From assembly GCF_947501405.1 (NCBI RefSeq), contig NZ_CANMVK010000001.1, forward strand, positions 1,178,001 to 1,242,000: a DNA stretch of 64,000 bases, read 5' to 3'. Positions 54,472 to 63,109 of the stretch are shown one piece after another. The position numbers were made by a program, and so were the translations under genes. Every line of letters begins with the position of its first letter. The first letter of the stretch is position 1. Source of the DNA: an uncultured Hoeflea sp. (lineage in GTDB: Bacteria; Pseudomonadota; Alphaproteobacteria; Rhizobiales; Rhizobiaceae). Below the pieces are notes generated by a model that saw only the letters and a program-made list of their open reading frames with translations, was not told the DNA's origin and did no database searches.

Positions 54472-55320
54472 TCACGGCCTTGCCACCTGACGATCGAACT
54501 TTCCCTGATCGCGAAAGCTCGCTGGGGGAGGCGGCGCCGGCCGCGGTACATAGCGCATTCCCTTGAGCCACAATTTGAGCGCCTCATAGTGAATGCCGCC
54601 GACAATCTTCCACGTCAGCAGGGGAAACTGCAAGAGGCAAGCCAGAATCGATCCGGTTGTCAGCGCACGGCGCGCGCCGTTGTAGGTCGCGGCCAGCAGC
54701 GGTCCGGAGGCGTCGGTTTCCAGGATGCGCCACTTGATCCGCTCGCCGGGCAGGTTCATGCGGAAATGGTAGCGCATCTCCATGTCAACGAAGGGCGAGA
54801 CGTAGAAGGTCTTTGCACGGCTCTGTCGAATGCCGGCCGCGGTGAGGTCACCGTCTTCGATGCGGCAGACATAGGTGTGTCTTTCACCAAAGGTGTTGCG
54901 CACCTCATAGATCATGGCCAGCAGTTCGCCGGTTGGGCCGTAGGCATAGTAAACCGACAGCGGGTTGAACACCTGGCCGAAAATCCTCGGATAGCAGGCA
55001 AGCTCCACGCGATCGGCGTTTTCCGGAAGACCGGCCTCGGCCAGCAATGCATCGATATGGGCCCTGAGCGTGGGTGCGTCCGAGCCGCGCAGATGGTCGG
55101 ACTCGTGAAAGGACACCAGATTGGCACGATTGACCGAAAACAGCCGCGATTGCCGATCGGCGTCTTCAAGGCGATCAAGATCGATCAGCAACGAGTAGAC
55201 CTTGTAACGAAAGCGATGGCCGACCGGCTTCATGCGCTGATGCATGACATCGCCGATGTAGAGCGACGCCGGTGCACTCAGCGCTGTGGCGCGAAGGGGA
55301 AGGTTGGGATGTGCGGTCAA
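54472..55320 (-). CDS. DUF1365 protein
   Basis: A 282-residue protein of the DUF1365 family. Recognisable parts are LYIGDVMHQRMKPVGHRFRY, PRIFGQVFNPLSVYYAYG, YVSPFVDMEMRYHFRMN. Function is unproven; the genes nearly always sit beside a FAD amine oxidase and a CFA-type enzyme, as here. It starts two bases after the upstream stop, so it is coupled. Soluble, no signal peptide. Confidence 0.9.
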   Translation of the reverse strand: MTAHPNLPLRATALSAPASLYIGDVMHQRMKPVGHRFRYKVYSLLIDLDRLEDADRQSRLFSVNRANLVSFHESDHLRGSDAPTLRAHIDALLAEAGLPENADRVELACYPRIFGQVFNPLSVYYAYGPTGELLAMIYEVRNTFGERHTYVCRIEDGDLTAAGIRQSRAKTFYVSPFVDMEMRYHFRMNLPGERIKWRILETDASGPLLAATYNGARRALTTGSILACLLQFPLLTWKIVGGIHYEALKLWLKGMRYVPRPAPPPPASFRDQGKFDRQVARP

Positions 55321-55322
55321 TG

Positions 55323-56663
55323 TCAGGCGTCCTGCAGGGCGCGGGCGGCGGCCGGCAGCCGCCAGGGCAGGGTGGCGCCCAGCGATTCGGCCGCATCGAT
55401 TCCTGAACTCAAGCCGTCCTCGTGGAAGCCGTAGCCGGTCCAGGCGCCGGCGAAATAGGTGTGGTTGTCGCCCTGAATGGCTCTGAGACTGTCCTGGGCC
55501 TGCATGGCGTCGTTGCCGAATTGCGGGTGATCATAGCTGTATTCGCCAAACACAAGTTCGGGCCGCGGTTCACGGTCGGGATTGAGCGTCACGAACAGCG
55601 GCTTGGCCGGATCAATGCCCTGCAGCCGGTTCATCCAGTAGGAGACGGCGACATTGGCGTCCTTGCGCCGGTCCGAGGACCGCAGATAGTTCCACGACGC
55701 CCAGACTTTCTTGCGCTGCGGCATCAGCCGCTCGTCGCGGTGCAGCACCACCCGGTTGGGGCTGTAGGGAATGGCCGAGAGTACAGCTTTTTCAGTTGGT
55801 GTGGGGCGGTCGAGGATCTTCAGCGCCTGGTCGGTATGGCAGGCGAGGATAACCCTGTCGTAGCGCTCGAGCCGGCCGGTGGTATCGAGCAGATCGACCC
55901 CGTCGGAATCGCGCTGCAGCGAGACCACGCCTGTACCAAGCCGCAGCCGGTCACCGAGCGGTTCAAGAAGCTTGTCGAGATAGTTGCGGCTGCCGCCGGT
56001 CACCGTGCGCCAGACCGGACGCTGGGCATGGATCAGGCGGTGGTTTTCGAAGAAATTCACAAAATGAGTGGCTGGAAACTCCATCATTCGGGTCGCCGGA
56101 GTCGACCAGATCGCCGCGGCCATGGGCACTAGGTAATTGTTCATGAAGCCGGGCGAAAAACCACGCCAATTGAGATAATCGCCGATCGAGCGGGCGGCGA
56201 GGTGGCCATCGGCGCGGTCCTGGAGGCAGATCTTGTTGAAGCGCAGAATCTCACGCAACATCAGCAGGAAGGAGGGCCGCAAAAGGTTGCGTTTTTGCGC
56301 AAACAGGGTCTTGAGATTATCGCCGCCCCATTCAAGCTTACCGTAATCCAGCGACAGCGCGAAGCTCATGTCGCTGTCGTGGGTGTCGACGCCGAGATGC
56401 TCAAACAGAGCGGTCAGATTGGGGTAGTTGAGTTCGTTGTAGACGATAAAGCCGGTGTCGACCGAGACCTGTTCGCCCTCATAGTCGATGTCGACCGTCG
56501 CGGTGTGCCCGCCGGGCCGGTTGCCGGCCTCATAGAGGGTGACATCATGCAGATCGCGAAGGGCCCAGGCGGCCGACGCGCCGGAAATACCGGAGCCGAC
56601 AACGGCGATTTTCAAACGCCCGGTTCCAGTCGTGGCGGCGTGGGGCGGCAGATGCAGGTTCAT
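55323..56663 (-). CDS. FAD-dependent amine-oxidase-type oxidoreductase
   Basis: A 446-residue flavoprotein. The FAD loop is IAVVGSGISGASAAWALRD at residues 19-37, with YEAGNRPGGHTATVD after it; the C-terminal FAD contact is FAGAWTGYGFHEDGL. This is the NAD(P)/FAD-dependent partner of DUF1365 and CFA-type genes; it may desaturate or oxidise lipid chains. Its start overlaps the photolyase stop by four bases (ATGA), so it is translated with it. Confidence 0.87.
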   Translation of the reverse strand: MNLHLPPHAATTGTGRLKIAVVGSGISGASAAWALRDLHDVTLYEAGNRPGGHTATVDIDYEGEQVSVDTGFIVYNELNYPNLTALFEHLGVDTHDSDMSFALSLDYGKLEWGGDNLKTLFAQKRNLLRPSFLLMLREILRFNKICLQDRADGHLAARSIGDYLNWRGFSPGFMNNYLVPMAAAIWSTPATRMMEFPATHFVNFFENHRLIHAQRPVWRTVTGGSRNYLDKLLEPLGDRLRLGTGVVSLQRDSDGVDLLDTTGRLERYDRVILACHTDQALKILDRPTPTEKAVLSAIPYSPNRVVLHRDERLMPQRKKVWASWNYLRSSDRRKDANVAVSYWMNRLQGIDPAKPLFVTLNPDREPRPELVFGEYSYDHPQFGNDAMQAQDSLRAIQGDNHTYFAGAWTGYGFHEDGLSSGIDAAESLGATLPWRLPAAARALQDA

Positions 56664-58123
56664 GCGGCGTCCTTGATCTTTTCATAGGCGGCCAGTGCGC
56701 GGTTGCGCGCGGCCTGATGGTCGACAATCGGTTCTGGATAGGTGTGCCCGAGGCTGACACCCGCCTCATCGAGGACGGATGCCGGTGCGGTCCACGGCTT
56801 GTGAATGTATTTGGCTGGCATCCTGGCCAATTCCGGCACATGAAGCCGTACGTAATCACCGTCGGGATCAAACTTTTCGCCCTGGATGATGGGATTGAAT
56901 ATCCGGAAATAGGGCGCTGCGTCCGCGCCCGATCCCGCCACCCATTGCCAGCTTGCGGCGTTTGAGGCCGGATCGGCGTCGACCAGCGTGTCCCAGAACC
57001 ATGCCTCGCCTTCGCGCCAGTCGATCATCAGGTGTTTGGTCAGGAATGAGGCCGCAACCATGCGCACCCGGTTGTGCATCCAGCCGGTGTGCCACAATTG
57101 CCGCATGCCGGCGTCGACGATCGGGTAGCCGGTGCGGCCCCTTTGCCAGGCCGGGAGCGCCTGATCGTCGCCGCGCCAGGGAAAGGCATTGAATTTGGGA
57201 TTGTGATTGACACGGGCAAGGTCCGGCTGGTTGACCAGAAGGTGCCAGGAGAACTCCCGCCAGCCGACTTCCTTGCGAAACACCGTTCGGTCTTTGGGCG
57301 TCGCGTCGGCGTCGCTGGCATTGAGCGCTTCGATGATCTGAGACGGCGTGATCTCGCCATTGGCCAGATGCGGCGACAGGCCGGAGGTGGCGGCCACACC
57401 GGGCAGGTCGCGCTGTTCGGCATAGCCGACCAAGCCTTTGTCGAGGAACTTTGAAAGCTGTGCCCGCGCGCCGTCCTCGCCAGGTGACCAGGTTTCTCGC
57501 AATCCCGCCGCCCAATCCGGCCTGACCGGCAACAGGCCCCAATCGCCGAGGTTTTCGCTGGCGGGAGCGTTGGGGCAGGGCGTGAGCGAAGCGGGCGGAG
57601 AAAGCGGCGGCCGGTTTTCAATGTCGCCTTCGATGGCCCTCCAGAACGGAGTGTAGACGCGGTAATAGGACCCGCCGCCGGTGCGCAGCCGGGTTGGCTC
57701 ATGCAGCAACTGCCCCGCGAAGCTCTCGACCTCGATACCGTCATCTGACAGCGCCTGTTTCAGCGCGGCGTCGCGGGTCTGTGAGGCCGGATCATAACGG
57801 CGGTTCCAATACACTGCGGAGGCGCCGGTCTGTTCGATTATCTGCGGAAGGATTTGTGCCGGGTCGCCGGTGAGCAGTACGAGCGGAGCGCCGAGCTCTT
57901 CAAGCTTGTTCCCAAGACTTTCCAGAGCGTGATGCAGCCACCATTGCCGGGCGCCGCCGAGCGGCCGCGCCGGCCCGCCGATTTGGCGGATAAACACAGG
58001 GATAAGCGTTGCGTGACGGCTCGCCGCGCTCAAGGCAGCGTTGTCGCTGACCCTCAGGTCGTTGCGCAGCCAGACAATGGCCGGTTGCTGGTGTAGTGAG
58101 ACGTCTTTGGTCATCCCGAGCAT
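56660..58123 (-). CDS. phr: deoxyribodipyrimidine photo-lyase
   Basis: A 487-residue light-driven DNA repair enzyme that reverses pyrimidine dimers. IVWLRNDLRVSDNAALSAAS opens the antenna domain. The FAD-binding domain contains RTGYPIVDAGMRQLWHTGWM followed by HNRVRMVAASFLTKHL, which is the family hallmark, and WQWVAGSGADAAPYFRIFNP. The start may be the Met at 58123 or at 58114. An ECF-type promoter lies 46 bases upstream. It is the first gene of the four-gene operon. Confidence 0.95.
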   Translation of the reverse strand: MLGMTKDVSLHQQPAIVWLRNDLRVSDNAALSAASRHATLIPVFIRQIGGPARPLGGARQWWLHHALESLGNKLEELGAPLVLLTGDPAQILPQIIEQTGASAVYWNRRYDPASQTRDAALKQALSDDGIEVESFAGQLLHEPTRLRTGGGSYYRVYTPFWRAIEGDIENRPPLSPPASLTPCPNAPASENLGDWGLLPVRPDWAAGLRETWSPGEDGARAQLSKFLDKGLVGYAEQRDLPGVAATSGLSPHLANGEITPSQIIEALNASDADATPKDRTVFRKEVGWREFSWHLLVNQPDLARVNHNPKFNAFPWRGDDQALPAWQRGRTGYPIVDAGMRQLWHTGWMHNRVRMVAASFLTKHLMIDWREGEAWFWDTLVDADPASNAASWQWVAGSGADAAPYFRIFNPIIQGEKFDPDGDYVRLHVPELARMPAKYIHKPWTAPASVLDEAGVSLGHTYPEPIVDHQAARNRALAAYEKIKDAA

Positions 58124-58168
58124 TTATGTCCGTTTGGGCGAAAGTCGCCGAGCCTTTTGACTGTGTCA

Positions 58169-58194
58169 TACGGCCTAACGGAAATGGCGGATCA
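58169..58194 (-). promoter_or_regulatory. ECF-type promoter of the photolyase operon
   Basis: On the minus strand TGATCC (58194-58189), a 16-base spacer and CGTA (58172-58169). Same layout as the promoter at 49959. It stands 46 bases before the phr start. Confidence 0.68.
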
Positions 58195-58256
58195 GAAGTT
58201 TCGGGAAAAAAGCGGTGATTTTCCACTGCGTTGCAGCCAACACGCCATTGCAAACC

Positions 58257-58292
58257 AAAAAGGCCGCGACCCTGTTAGGATCGCGGCCTTTT
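58257..58292 (-). terminator. terminator of tRNA-Asn
   Basis: Minus-strand stem AAAAGGCCGCGATCC / GGGTCGCGGCCTTTT, loop TAACA, followed by a T-run; directly downstream of the tRNA. Confidence 0.88.
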
Positions 58293-58298
58293 GAAATC

Positions 58299-58373
58299 TG
58301 GCTCCCCGGGCCGGATTCGAACCAGCGACCGATCGATTAACAGTCGATTGCTCTACCACTGAGCTACCGGGGA
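58299..58373 (-). tRNA. tRNA-Asn(GUU)
   Basis: 75 nt including encoded CCA. Acceptor TCCCCGG pairs with CCGGGGA; D-arm GCTCAGTGGTAGAGC; anticodon loop CTGTTAA gives GUU; T-arm CTGG-TTCGAAT-CCGG. All stems pair. Confidence 0.97.
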
Positions 58374-58540
58374 TCGCCGCCTGAAGCAGCGTGTGCGGCC
58401 TATAACAAATGCCTCTCCGTTTTGCCAAGCGGTTTTTCAAGAAAATCCAGGGAACTTGCGCTTGAATACGCCACGGCCCATCTGTTTGTTTGACCGAAGG
58501 CAGGGCAAACACGCGGCCCGTGCCACAAGCAAGGCGAAAA

Positions 58541-58855
58541 ATGCCGAAAAACAGCATGTTTGAATTCAATGCCGCCCGAAGCGAACTCAGAATCGGTTCG
58601 CGAACCTACCGGCTGCCACAACGGGCCCCGGCGCGCATCATGATCGGCGGAGGCCTGGTAGCTGGCGGGGTGTTGGGATTTTTGCCGGTGCTCGGATTCT
58701 GGATGATTCCGCTGGGTCTGCTGGTGTTGTCACAGGATCTTCCCGCAGTGCGGCGCTGGCGGCGGTCGCTTGTGGTTCGAATGGAGCGGCGCAAAGCCGA
58801 GCGGACCGCGCGCCGGGCTCAATCCAGGAACGAAACGCCAAAGGAGCGAGATTGA
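58541..58855 (+). CDS. small PGPGW-like membrane protein
   Basis: A 104-residue protein with two adjacent membrane helices (about residues 30-65) and a strongly basic tail. FLPVLGFWMIPLGLLVLSQD and PAVRRWRR resemble the PGPGW membrane-protein family. The start at MPKNSM lies six bases after AAGG; MFEFN at 58556 is another option. Function unknown. Single gene. Confidence 0.65.
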   Translation: MPKNSMFEFNAARSELRIGSRTYRLPQRAPARIMIGGGLVAGGVLGFLPVLGFWMIPLGLLVLSQDLPAVRRWRRSLVVRMERRKAERTARRAQSRNETPKERD

Positions 58856-59012
58856 TACGCGCCGTTCATCGTTCGCATCAGATTTTCGGCGTGACACGGC
58901 TGACGACATGCCGTCGCTATGGATGTCGCGGAGCCGTGCGATACCCTGCGGCGTCATGTTGACCGGCGAAATCACTCAGGTGGGGCAGAAATTCGTCAAG
59001 GGATGAGTGGGA

Positions 59013-59086
59013 TGGAGGCCTCGCCCGGAATCGAACCGGGGTGCAAGGATTTGCAGTCCTCTGCGTAACCACTCCGCCACGAGGCC
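59013..59086 (-). tRNA. tRNA-Cys(GCA)
   Basis: 74 nt including encoded CCA. Acceptor GGCCTCG pairs with CGAGGCC; anticodon loop CTGCAAA gives GCA; T-arm CCCGG-TTCGATT-CCGGG. All stems pair. Confidence 0.97.
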
Positions 59087-59322
59087 TCGATGCTGGATTG
59101 TCACTGAAAACAATGACTTGCGATTTAGTCGAGCTTGTGTTCGATAAAATCGTCCTTGCGGCGTCCTCAATAGTCGTTCCGGTTTTACGCCGCAAGGGGA
59201 AAAATGCATGGGCGGCGGGGCGTTGAAAAGTGGCGAAATCGGTGGGCAGCAGCCTGGTTCATCTTGAAACTGGTGAGGCGGGGCTTTATTGAGGCGCCAA
59301 CAGGATGCATCGGAGAGACCGG

Positions 59323-59997
59323 ATGGGCACCGACTATCAAGACGCTCGGCAGAAAATGGTGGACAACCAGGTTCGCACCACGGACGTGACCTCGCACTCG
59401 GTACTCAAGGCCTTCCTGACGGTGGCGCGCGAGGATTTCGTGCCGGCAGCGCTCAAGCCGCTCGCCTATATCGATACCGACTTGCAGATTTCTCCGGAAA
59501 GCGCCGAAAGCGGGGGGCGCTATGTGATGGAGCCCTCGCCATTGGCCAAATTGCTGCAACTGGCCGAAGTCACGCCTGAGCAGGTGGTGTTGCTGATCGG
59601 ATGCGGCGAAGGCTACGCCGCCGCCTTGCTGTCACTGCTGGCGGGCTCGGTTGTGGCTGTTGAATGCGACGGCGAACTTGCTGATTCGGCAAGCGAATTG
59701 CTCAGTGACACCGGTTACGACAATGTCGCGGTGGTCGCGGGCGATCTTGAAAAGGGCTATGCGGCCGAAGCGCCATATGATCTGATCTTTTTCAACGGCT
59801 CGGTCGAGACCATTCCCGAGGCCCTGTATGCGCAACTGCGTGAGGGCGGCAGAATGGTGGCTGCGCTGGGGTCGGGCAATGCCGCGCAGGCGCAGATATA
59901 CATCAAGGAAGGCGGTGTGGTCTCGGGCCGTGCTGCTTTCAATCTGTCGATCAAGCCGCTGCCCGGGTTCCGCACGGCGGAACAGTTTGTGTTTTAA
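59323..59997 (+). CDS. pcm: protein-L-isoaspartate O-methyltransferase family protein
   Basis: A 224-residue SAM-dependent protein-repair methyltransferase family member. DARQKMVDNQVRTTDVTSHS is the family start, AREDFVP the substrate contact, and VVLLIGCGEGYAAALLSLLA the SAM loop (slightly divergent from the usual GTGSGY). The start follows GGAGAG by seven bases. The pcm-tolC order is conserved in rhizobia. Confidence 0.86.
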   Translation: MGTDYQDARQKMVDNQVRTTDVTSHSVLKAFLTVAREDFVPAALKPLAYIDTDLQISPESAESGGRYVMEPSPLAKLLQLAEVTPEQVVLLIGCGEGYAAALLSLLAGSVVAVECDGELADSASELLSDTGYDNVAVVAGDLEKGYAAEAPYDLIFFNGSVETIPEALYAQLREGGRMVAALGSGNAAQAQIYIKEGGVVSGRAAFNLSIKPLPGFRTAEQFVF

Positions 59998-60172
59998 CGC
60001 CGGCAATGTTTCGCAATCGCGAACTTGCCGCAATTTGCCGCGCTGTTGCACGCGGGCAACGTGGGATGGTTAAGTTGGACTATGCATCACCCGCGCGATT
60101 GCCTCCGGTGGCGCGAGCCATCATATGTGGGTAACACCATGATCGTGATCTGCGCGGATCCGGAGCGATTGT

Positions 60173-61537
60173 TTGCTCGCGCGCATGCTGGAGTATGCAC
60201 TCTTGTCGTTTGTTAAAAAATCGCTCGTCTGCGTTGCCGTCCTGTCATTGATTTCAACTGCGCCGCAATCCGCCTTCGCCGAGACGATTTACCAGGCGAT
60301 GGCCAAGGCCTACGAAAACAATCCTGATCTCAATGCCGCCCGCGCCGGCCTGCGGGCCACCGACGAGGGGGTGGCGCTGGCCAAATCCGGCTACCGCCCG
60401 ACGGTTGCCGCGGAATCGGTTTTGACATCGACCGACACAAGCGGTCTGCGGACCAATTCCGCCAACATCGGCGTATCGATAAACCAGACCCTGTTTGATG
60501 GTTTTCAGACCCGCAACAATGTGCGCGCGGCCGAAGCCCAGGTGTTTGCAGGCCGGGAAAATCTTCGCGGCACGGAAATCGACATCCTGCTCGCCACGGT
60601 TCAGTCCTACGCAAATGTCAACCGCGACAACCAGATCGTGACCTTTCGCCAGCAGAACATCGCGTTTTTGCAAGAGCAGTTGTCCGCGGCGCAGGCGCGG
60701 TTTGATGTCGGCGAAAGCACTCGCACCGATGTGAGCCTCGCAGACGCAGAACTGGCGGGCGCCAGGGCCAGCCTGACGGCAGCGGTTGCCCAGGCCAAAT
60801 CCAGCGCGGCAGTCTATGCGCAGATCGTCGGTTCCGTGCCCAAGAACCTCAAGGCGGTCGCGTTGCCGCGCAAGCTGCTTCCGCGCTCGCTCGACCGGGC
60901 GGTGGCGCAGGGTGTGACGGAACATCCCACGGTGCAGGCCGCGCTCTACGGCGTTGATGCCGCCGGGTACAATGTCAAAAGCCAGGAAGGCACATTCCTT
61001 CCAGGTGTCACAGTTAGAGGAACAGTGGCCGAAGCTGATGGCGGAGTAAGCACCGCCCAGGTCGAAGCCCGGGTGTCAATTCCGCTCTATCAGGGCGGAG
61101 CGGCGTCCGCACGGGTGCGCCAGGCCAAGGAGCAACTCGGTCAGCAGCGCATTCTGGTCGATTCCGCGCGCCGTTCGATCGAGCAATCGGTGATCTCGTC
61201 CTGGACGCAAATGGAGGCCGCACAGGCCACCATTCAGGCCAACCGGGCGCAGCTTTCTGCCGCCAATCTGGCGTTGAACGGCGTGGTGGAAGAACGCCGG
61301 GTCGGCCAGCGCACAACGCTCGACGTGCTCAATGCCCAGCAATCCGTGCTCAACGCCAAGGAAGCGATTGCGCAATCGGAGCGCAACGCCATTGTGGCGA
61401 GCTTTACCGTGCTGGCCTCGACCGGTAAGCTGACCGTGCAACGGCTCGGGCTGCGGGTGGCCAACTACCGGCCGGAAGTGCATTACGAAGCAACCAAAGA
61501 TCGCTGGTACGGGCTTCGCACCGTCGACGGTCGCTGA
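60173..61537 (+). CDS. tolC: TolC family outer membrane efflux channel
   Basis: A 454-residue outer-membrane protein. The first 36 residues contain a signal peptide ending SAFAET. ETIYQAMAKAYENNPDLNAA and AQARFDVGESTRTDVSLADA and VGQRTTLDVLNAQQSVLNAK are the two OEP repeats of the helical barrel. The start is TTG 60173, seven bases after GGAG, or ATG 60185. It exports drugs and proteins with inner-membrane partners encoded elsewhere. Confidence 0.93.
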   Translation: MLARMLEYALLSFVKKSLVCVAVLSLISTAPQSAFAETIYQAMAKAYENNPDLNAARAGLRATDEGVALAKSGYRPTVAAESVLTSTDTSGLRTNSANIGVSINQTLFDGFQTRNNVRAAEAQVFAGRENLRGTEIDILLATVQSYANVNRDNQIVTFRQQNIAFLQEQLSAAQARFDVGESTRTDVSLADAELAGARASLTAAVAQAKSSAAVYAQIVGSVPKNLKAVALPRKLLPRSLDRAVAQGVTEHPTVQAALYGVDAAGYNVKSQEGTFLPGVTVRGTVAEADGGVSTAQVEARVSIPLYQGGAASARVRQAKEQLGQQRILVDSARRSIEQSVISSWTQMEAAQATIQANRAQLSAANLALNGVVEERRVGQRTTLDVLNAQQSVLNAKEAIAQSERNAIVASFTVLASTGKLTVQRLGLRVANYRPEVHYEATKDRWYGLRTVDGR

Positions 61538-61848
61538 ACTGCAGCCGGAGATCGCCTGAGCGGTGGACGCCGCAGTCTTCGCCGTAGTTTGCTTCCAAAA
61601 AATCAGTCTCAGTAATACCGGATCAGCCCATCGGTGAGGTTCGTGTGGCCGGGCGCTGAACCGTGGCCGAATGTGCCGGCGAACCGGTCCGCGAATCCTG
61701 ACGCGGCATGCGCTCTTGCAGGCAAATTCTGTGCATGACGGGTGTTCCGGCAAATCGCGCGATTCTCAATTCTGCGTCAATGGCCTACAGTTGGAAGGTG
61801 ATTCGCCGGTGGTCATGCGCCGGGCGACGAGAGTAACGGAGCGTATTC
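61538..61848. other. 311-bp gap between tolC and popZ
   Basis: No gene, terminator or clear operator is seen here. It must hold the popZ promoter. Confidence 0.4.
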
Positions 61849-62757
61849 ATGGGACAGGCCGGCGCACAGCGCGAACCGTCGATGGAAGAAATCCTGGCGT
61901 CGATTCGCCGGATTATTGAAAACAACGAGCCGGCTGACGGCGCTGAAGACGCCGCGGCGATGGATGCCGCGTCCGATGATGCCGTCGAGAGCAGTTCAGC
62001 GGACCTTGATGCGCGGATGGAAGCCTCATCAGAGCAGGAAACTGCCGCTGACCATGAATCCGGTGCGCGCGATTTTGTCGGCGATGAGGCTGGCGCCGGC
62101 ATGCCGGACGCAAAGCCTACCGGTACCGATGAGCATGAAGCTACCGCTTCTGCCGTTTCGCCCTCGGATGATGACGCCGCCGCGCCGGTGTCGCTGGCCG
62201 ATGTGGCGGCAAGGGTGCGCGGGCACTCGGACCAGGGTTCCGAGCAAGCCGCCGCTCCCAGCCATGTCCCGGATCGTGACGCCGAAGCGGTGATCGATGA
62301 CGCGATTGCGGAAGAGCTGCGTCAGGCGCTGGTCTCCAATGATCCGGTTTCCGCTCCGCAGCCGTCGCACGATCAGGCTCAGCTCAAGGGGCCCGAGACC
62401 GAGCGCGATGCTGCGCCGCAGATGACGAAGGCAGCACAAGAGTCCGCACTGCAGTCAGGCGCCGTCAATGATCCCGCACCTGCCTCGACCGCGGTTCAGG
62501 TGGCGGCTCCCGTTGAGGCTGAGACGGATGAGGCGCGTGGACAACTGGTGTCCCTTCACACTGGCGAGAAGGTGGCAGCGGCGTTTAACGAATTGACCGC
62601 TGCGATCGAGGCCGGGCAGGCGCGATCGTTTGACGATATTGCCCAGGATATGCTCCGGCCGATGCTGACCCAATGGCTTGATGATAATCTTCCGACGCTG
62701 GTTGAAAGACTGGTTCGCGAAGAAATCGAACGGGTTTCGCGCGGCGACCGCCGCTAG
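61849..62757 (+). CDS. popZ: pole-organising protein PopZ (DUF2497)
   Basis: A 302-residue protein. The N-terminal REPSMEEILASIRRIIENN is the partner-binding helix; a long acidic, Ala/Asp/Pro-rich middle (residues 25-215) is disordered; the C-terminal 70 residues hold the assembly helices ending LRPMLTQWLDDNLPTLVERL. PopZ forms a polymeric hub at the cell pole and in rhizobia at the growth pole. It sits directly before valS, as in related genomes. Confidence 0.9.
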   Translation: MGQAGAQREPSMEEILASIRRIIENNEPADGAEDAAAMDAASDDAVESSSADLDARMEASSEQETAADHESGARDFVGDEAGAGMPDAKPTGTDEHEATASAVSPSDDDAAAPVSLADVAARVRGHSDQGSEQAAAPSHVPDRDAEAVIDDAIAEELRQALVSNDPVSAPQPSHDQAQLKGPETERDAAPQMTKAAQESALQSGAVNDPAPASTAVQVAAPVEAETDEARGQLVSLHTGEKVAAAFNELTAAIEAGQARSFDDIAQDMLRPMLTQWLDDNLPTLVERLVREEIERVSRGDRR

Positions 62758-63109
62758 CGGCTCCGACGCATCCCGCATTAAGGCGACGCGGTAACGCCAG
62801 GTCCAGGTCAGCGATGAGCGCACGTGTTTTATCGCGCTGGAATCGCGGGCGGCCGGTCGCTTGGCCTCAAGACCACGCTCCATCCCGGCCGCACCGGTCT
62901 TGCCGCCTGCAAACGTCATCTTTGTGTCGATGATTGCCTCTCACAATTGCGCAAAGCGGTGGCGGCGTGCAGTCTGTGGACCGGCGGGCCGCGCGGCCCA
63001 TTGTGCGACAAAGGCGGCTGGCCGCCATTGTTGACTTCACCGTGCCGTTCCGGTTTATCCCAGCCGGGGCGCGGGCCCTTCATTGACCAGATGCGAACGG
63101 TTTTCGATC
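62758..63109. other. 352-bp gap between popZ and valS
   Basis: No supported gene. A 97-codon frame across it is Cys- and Gly-rich and has no family character; no T-box or other riboswitch was seen. Confidence 0.5.
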
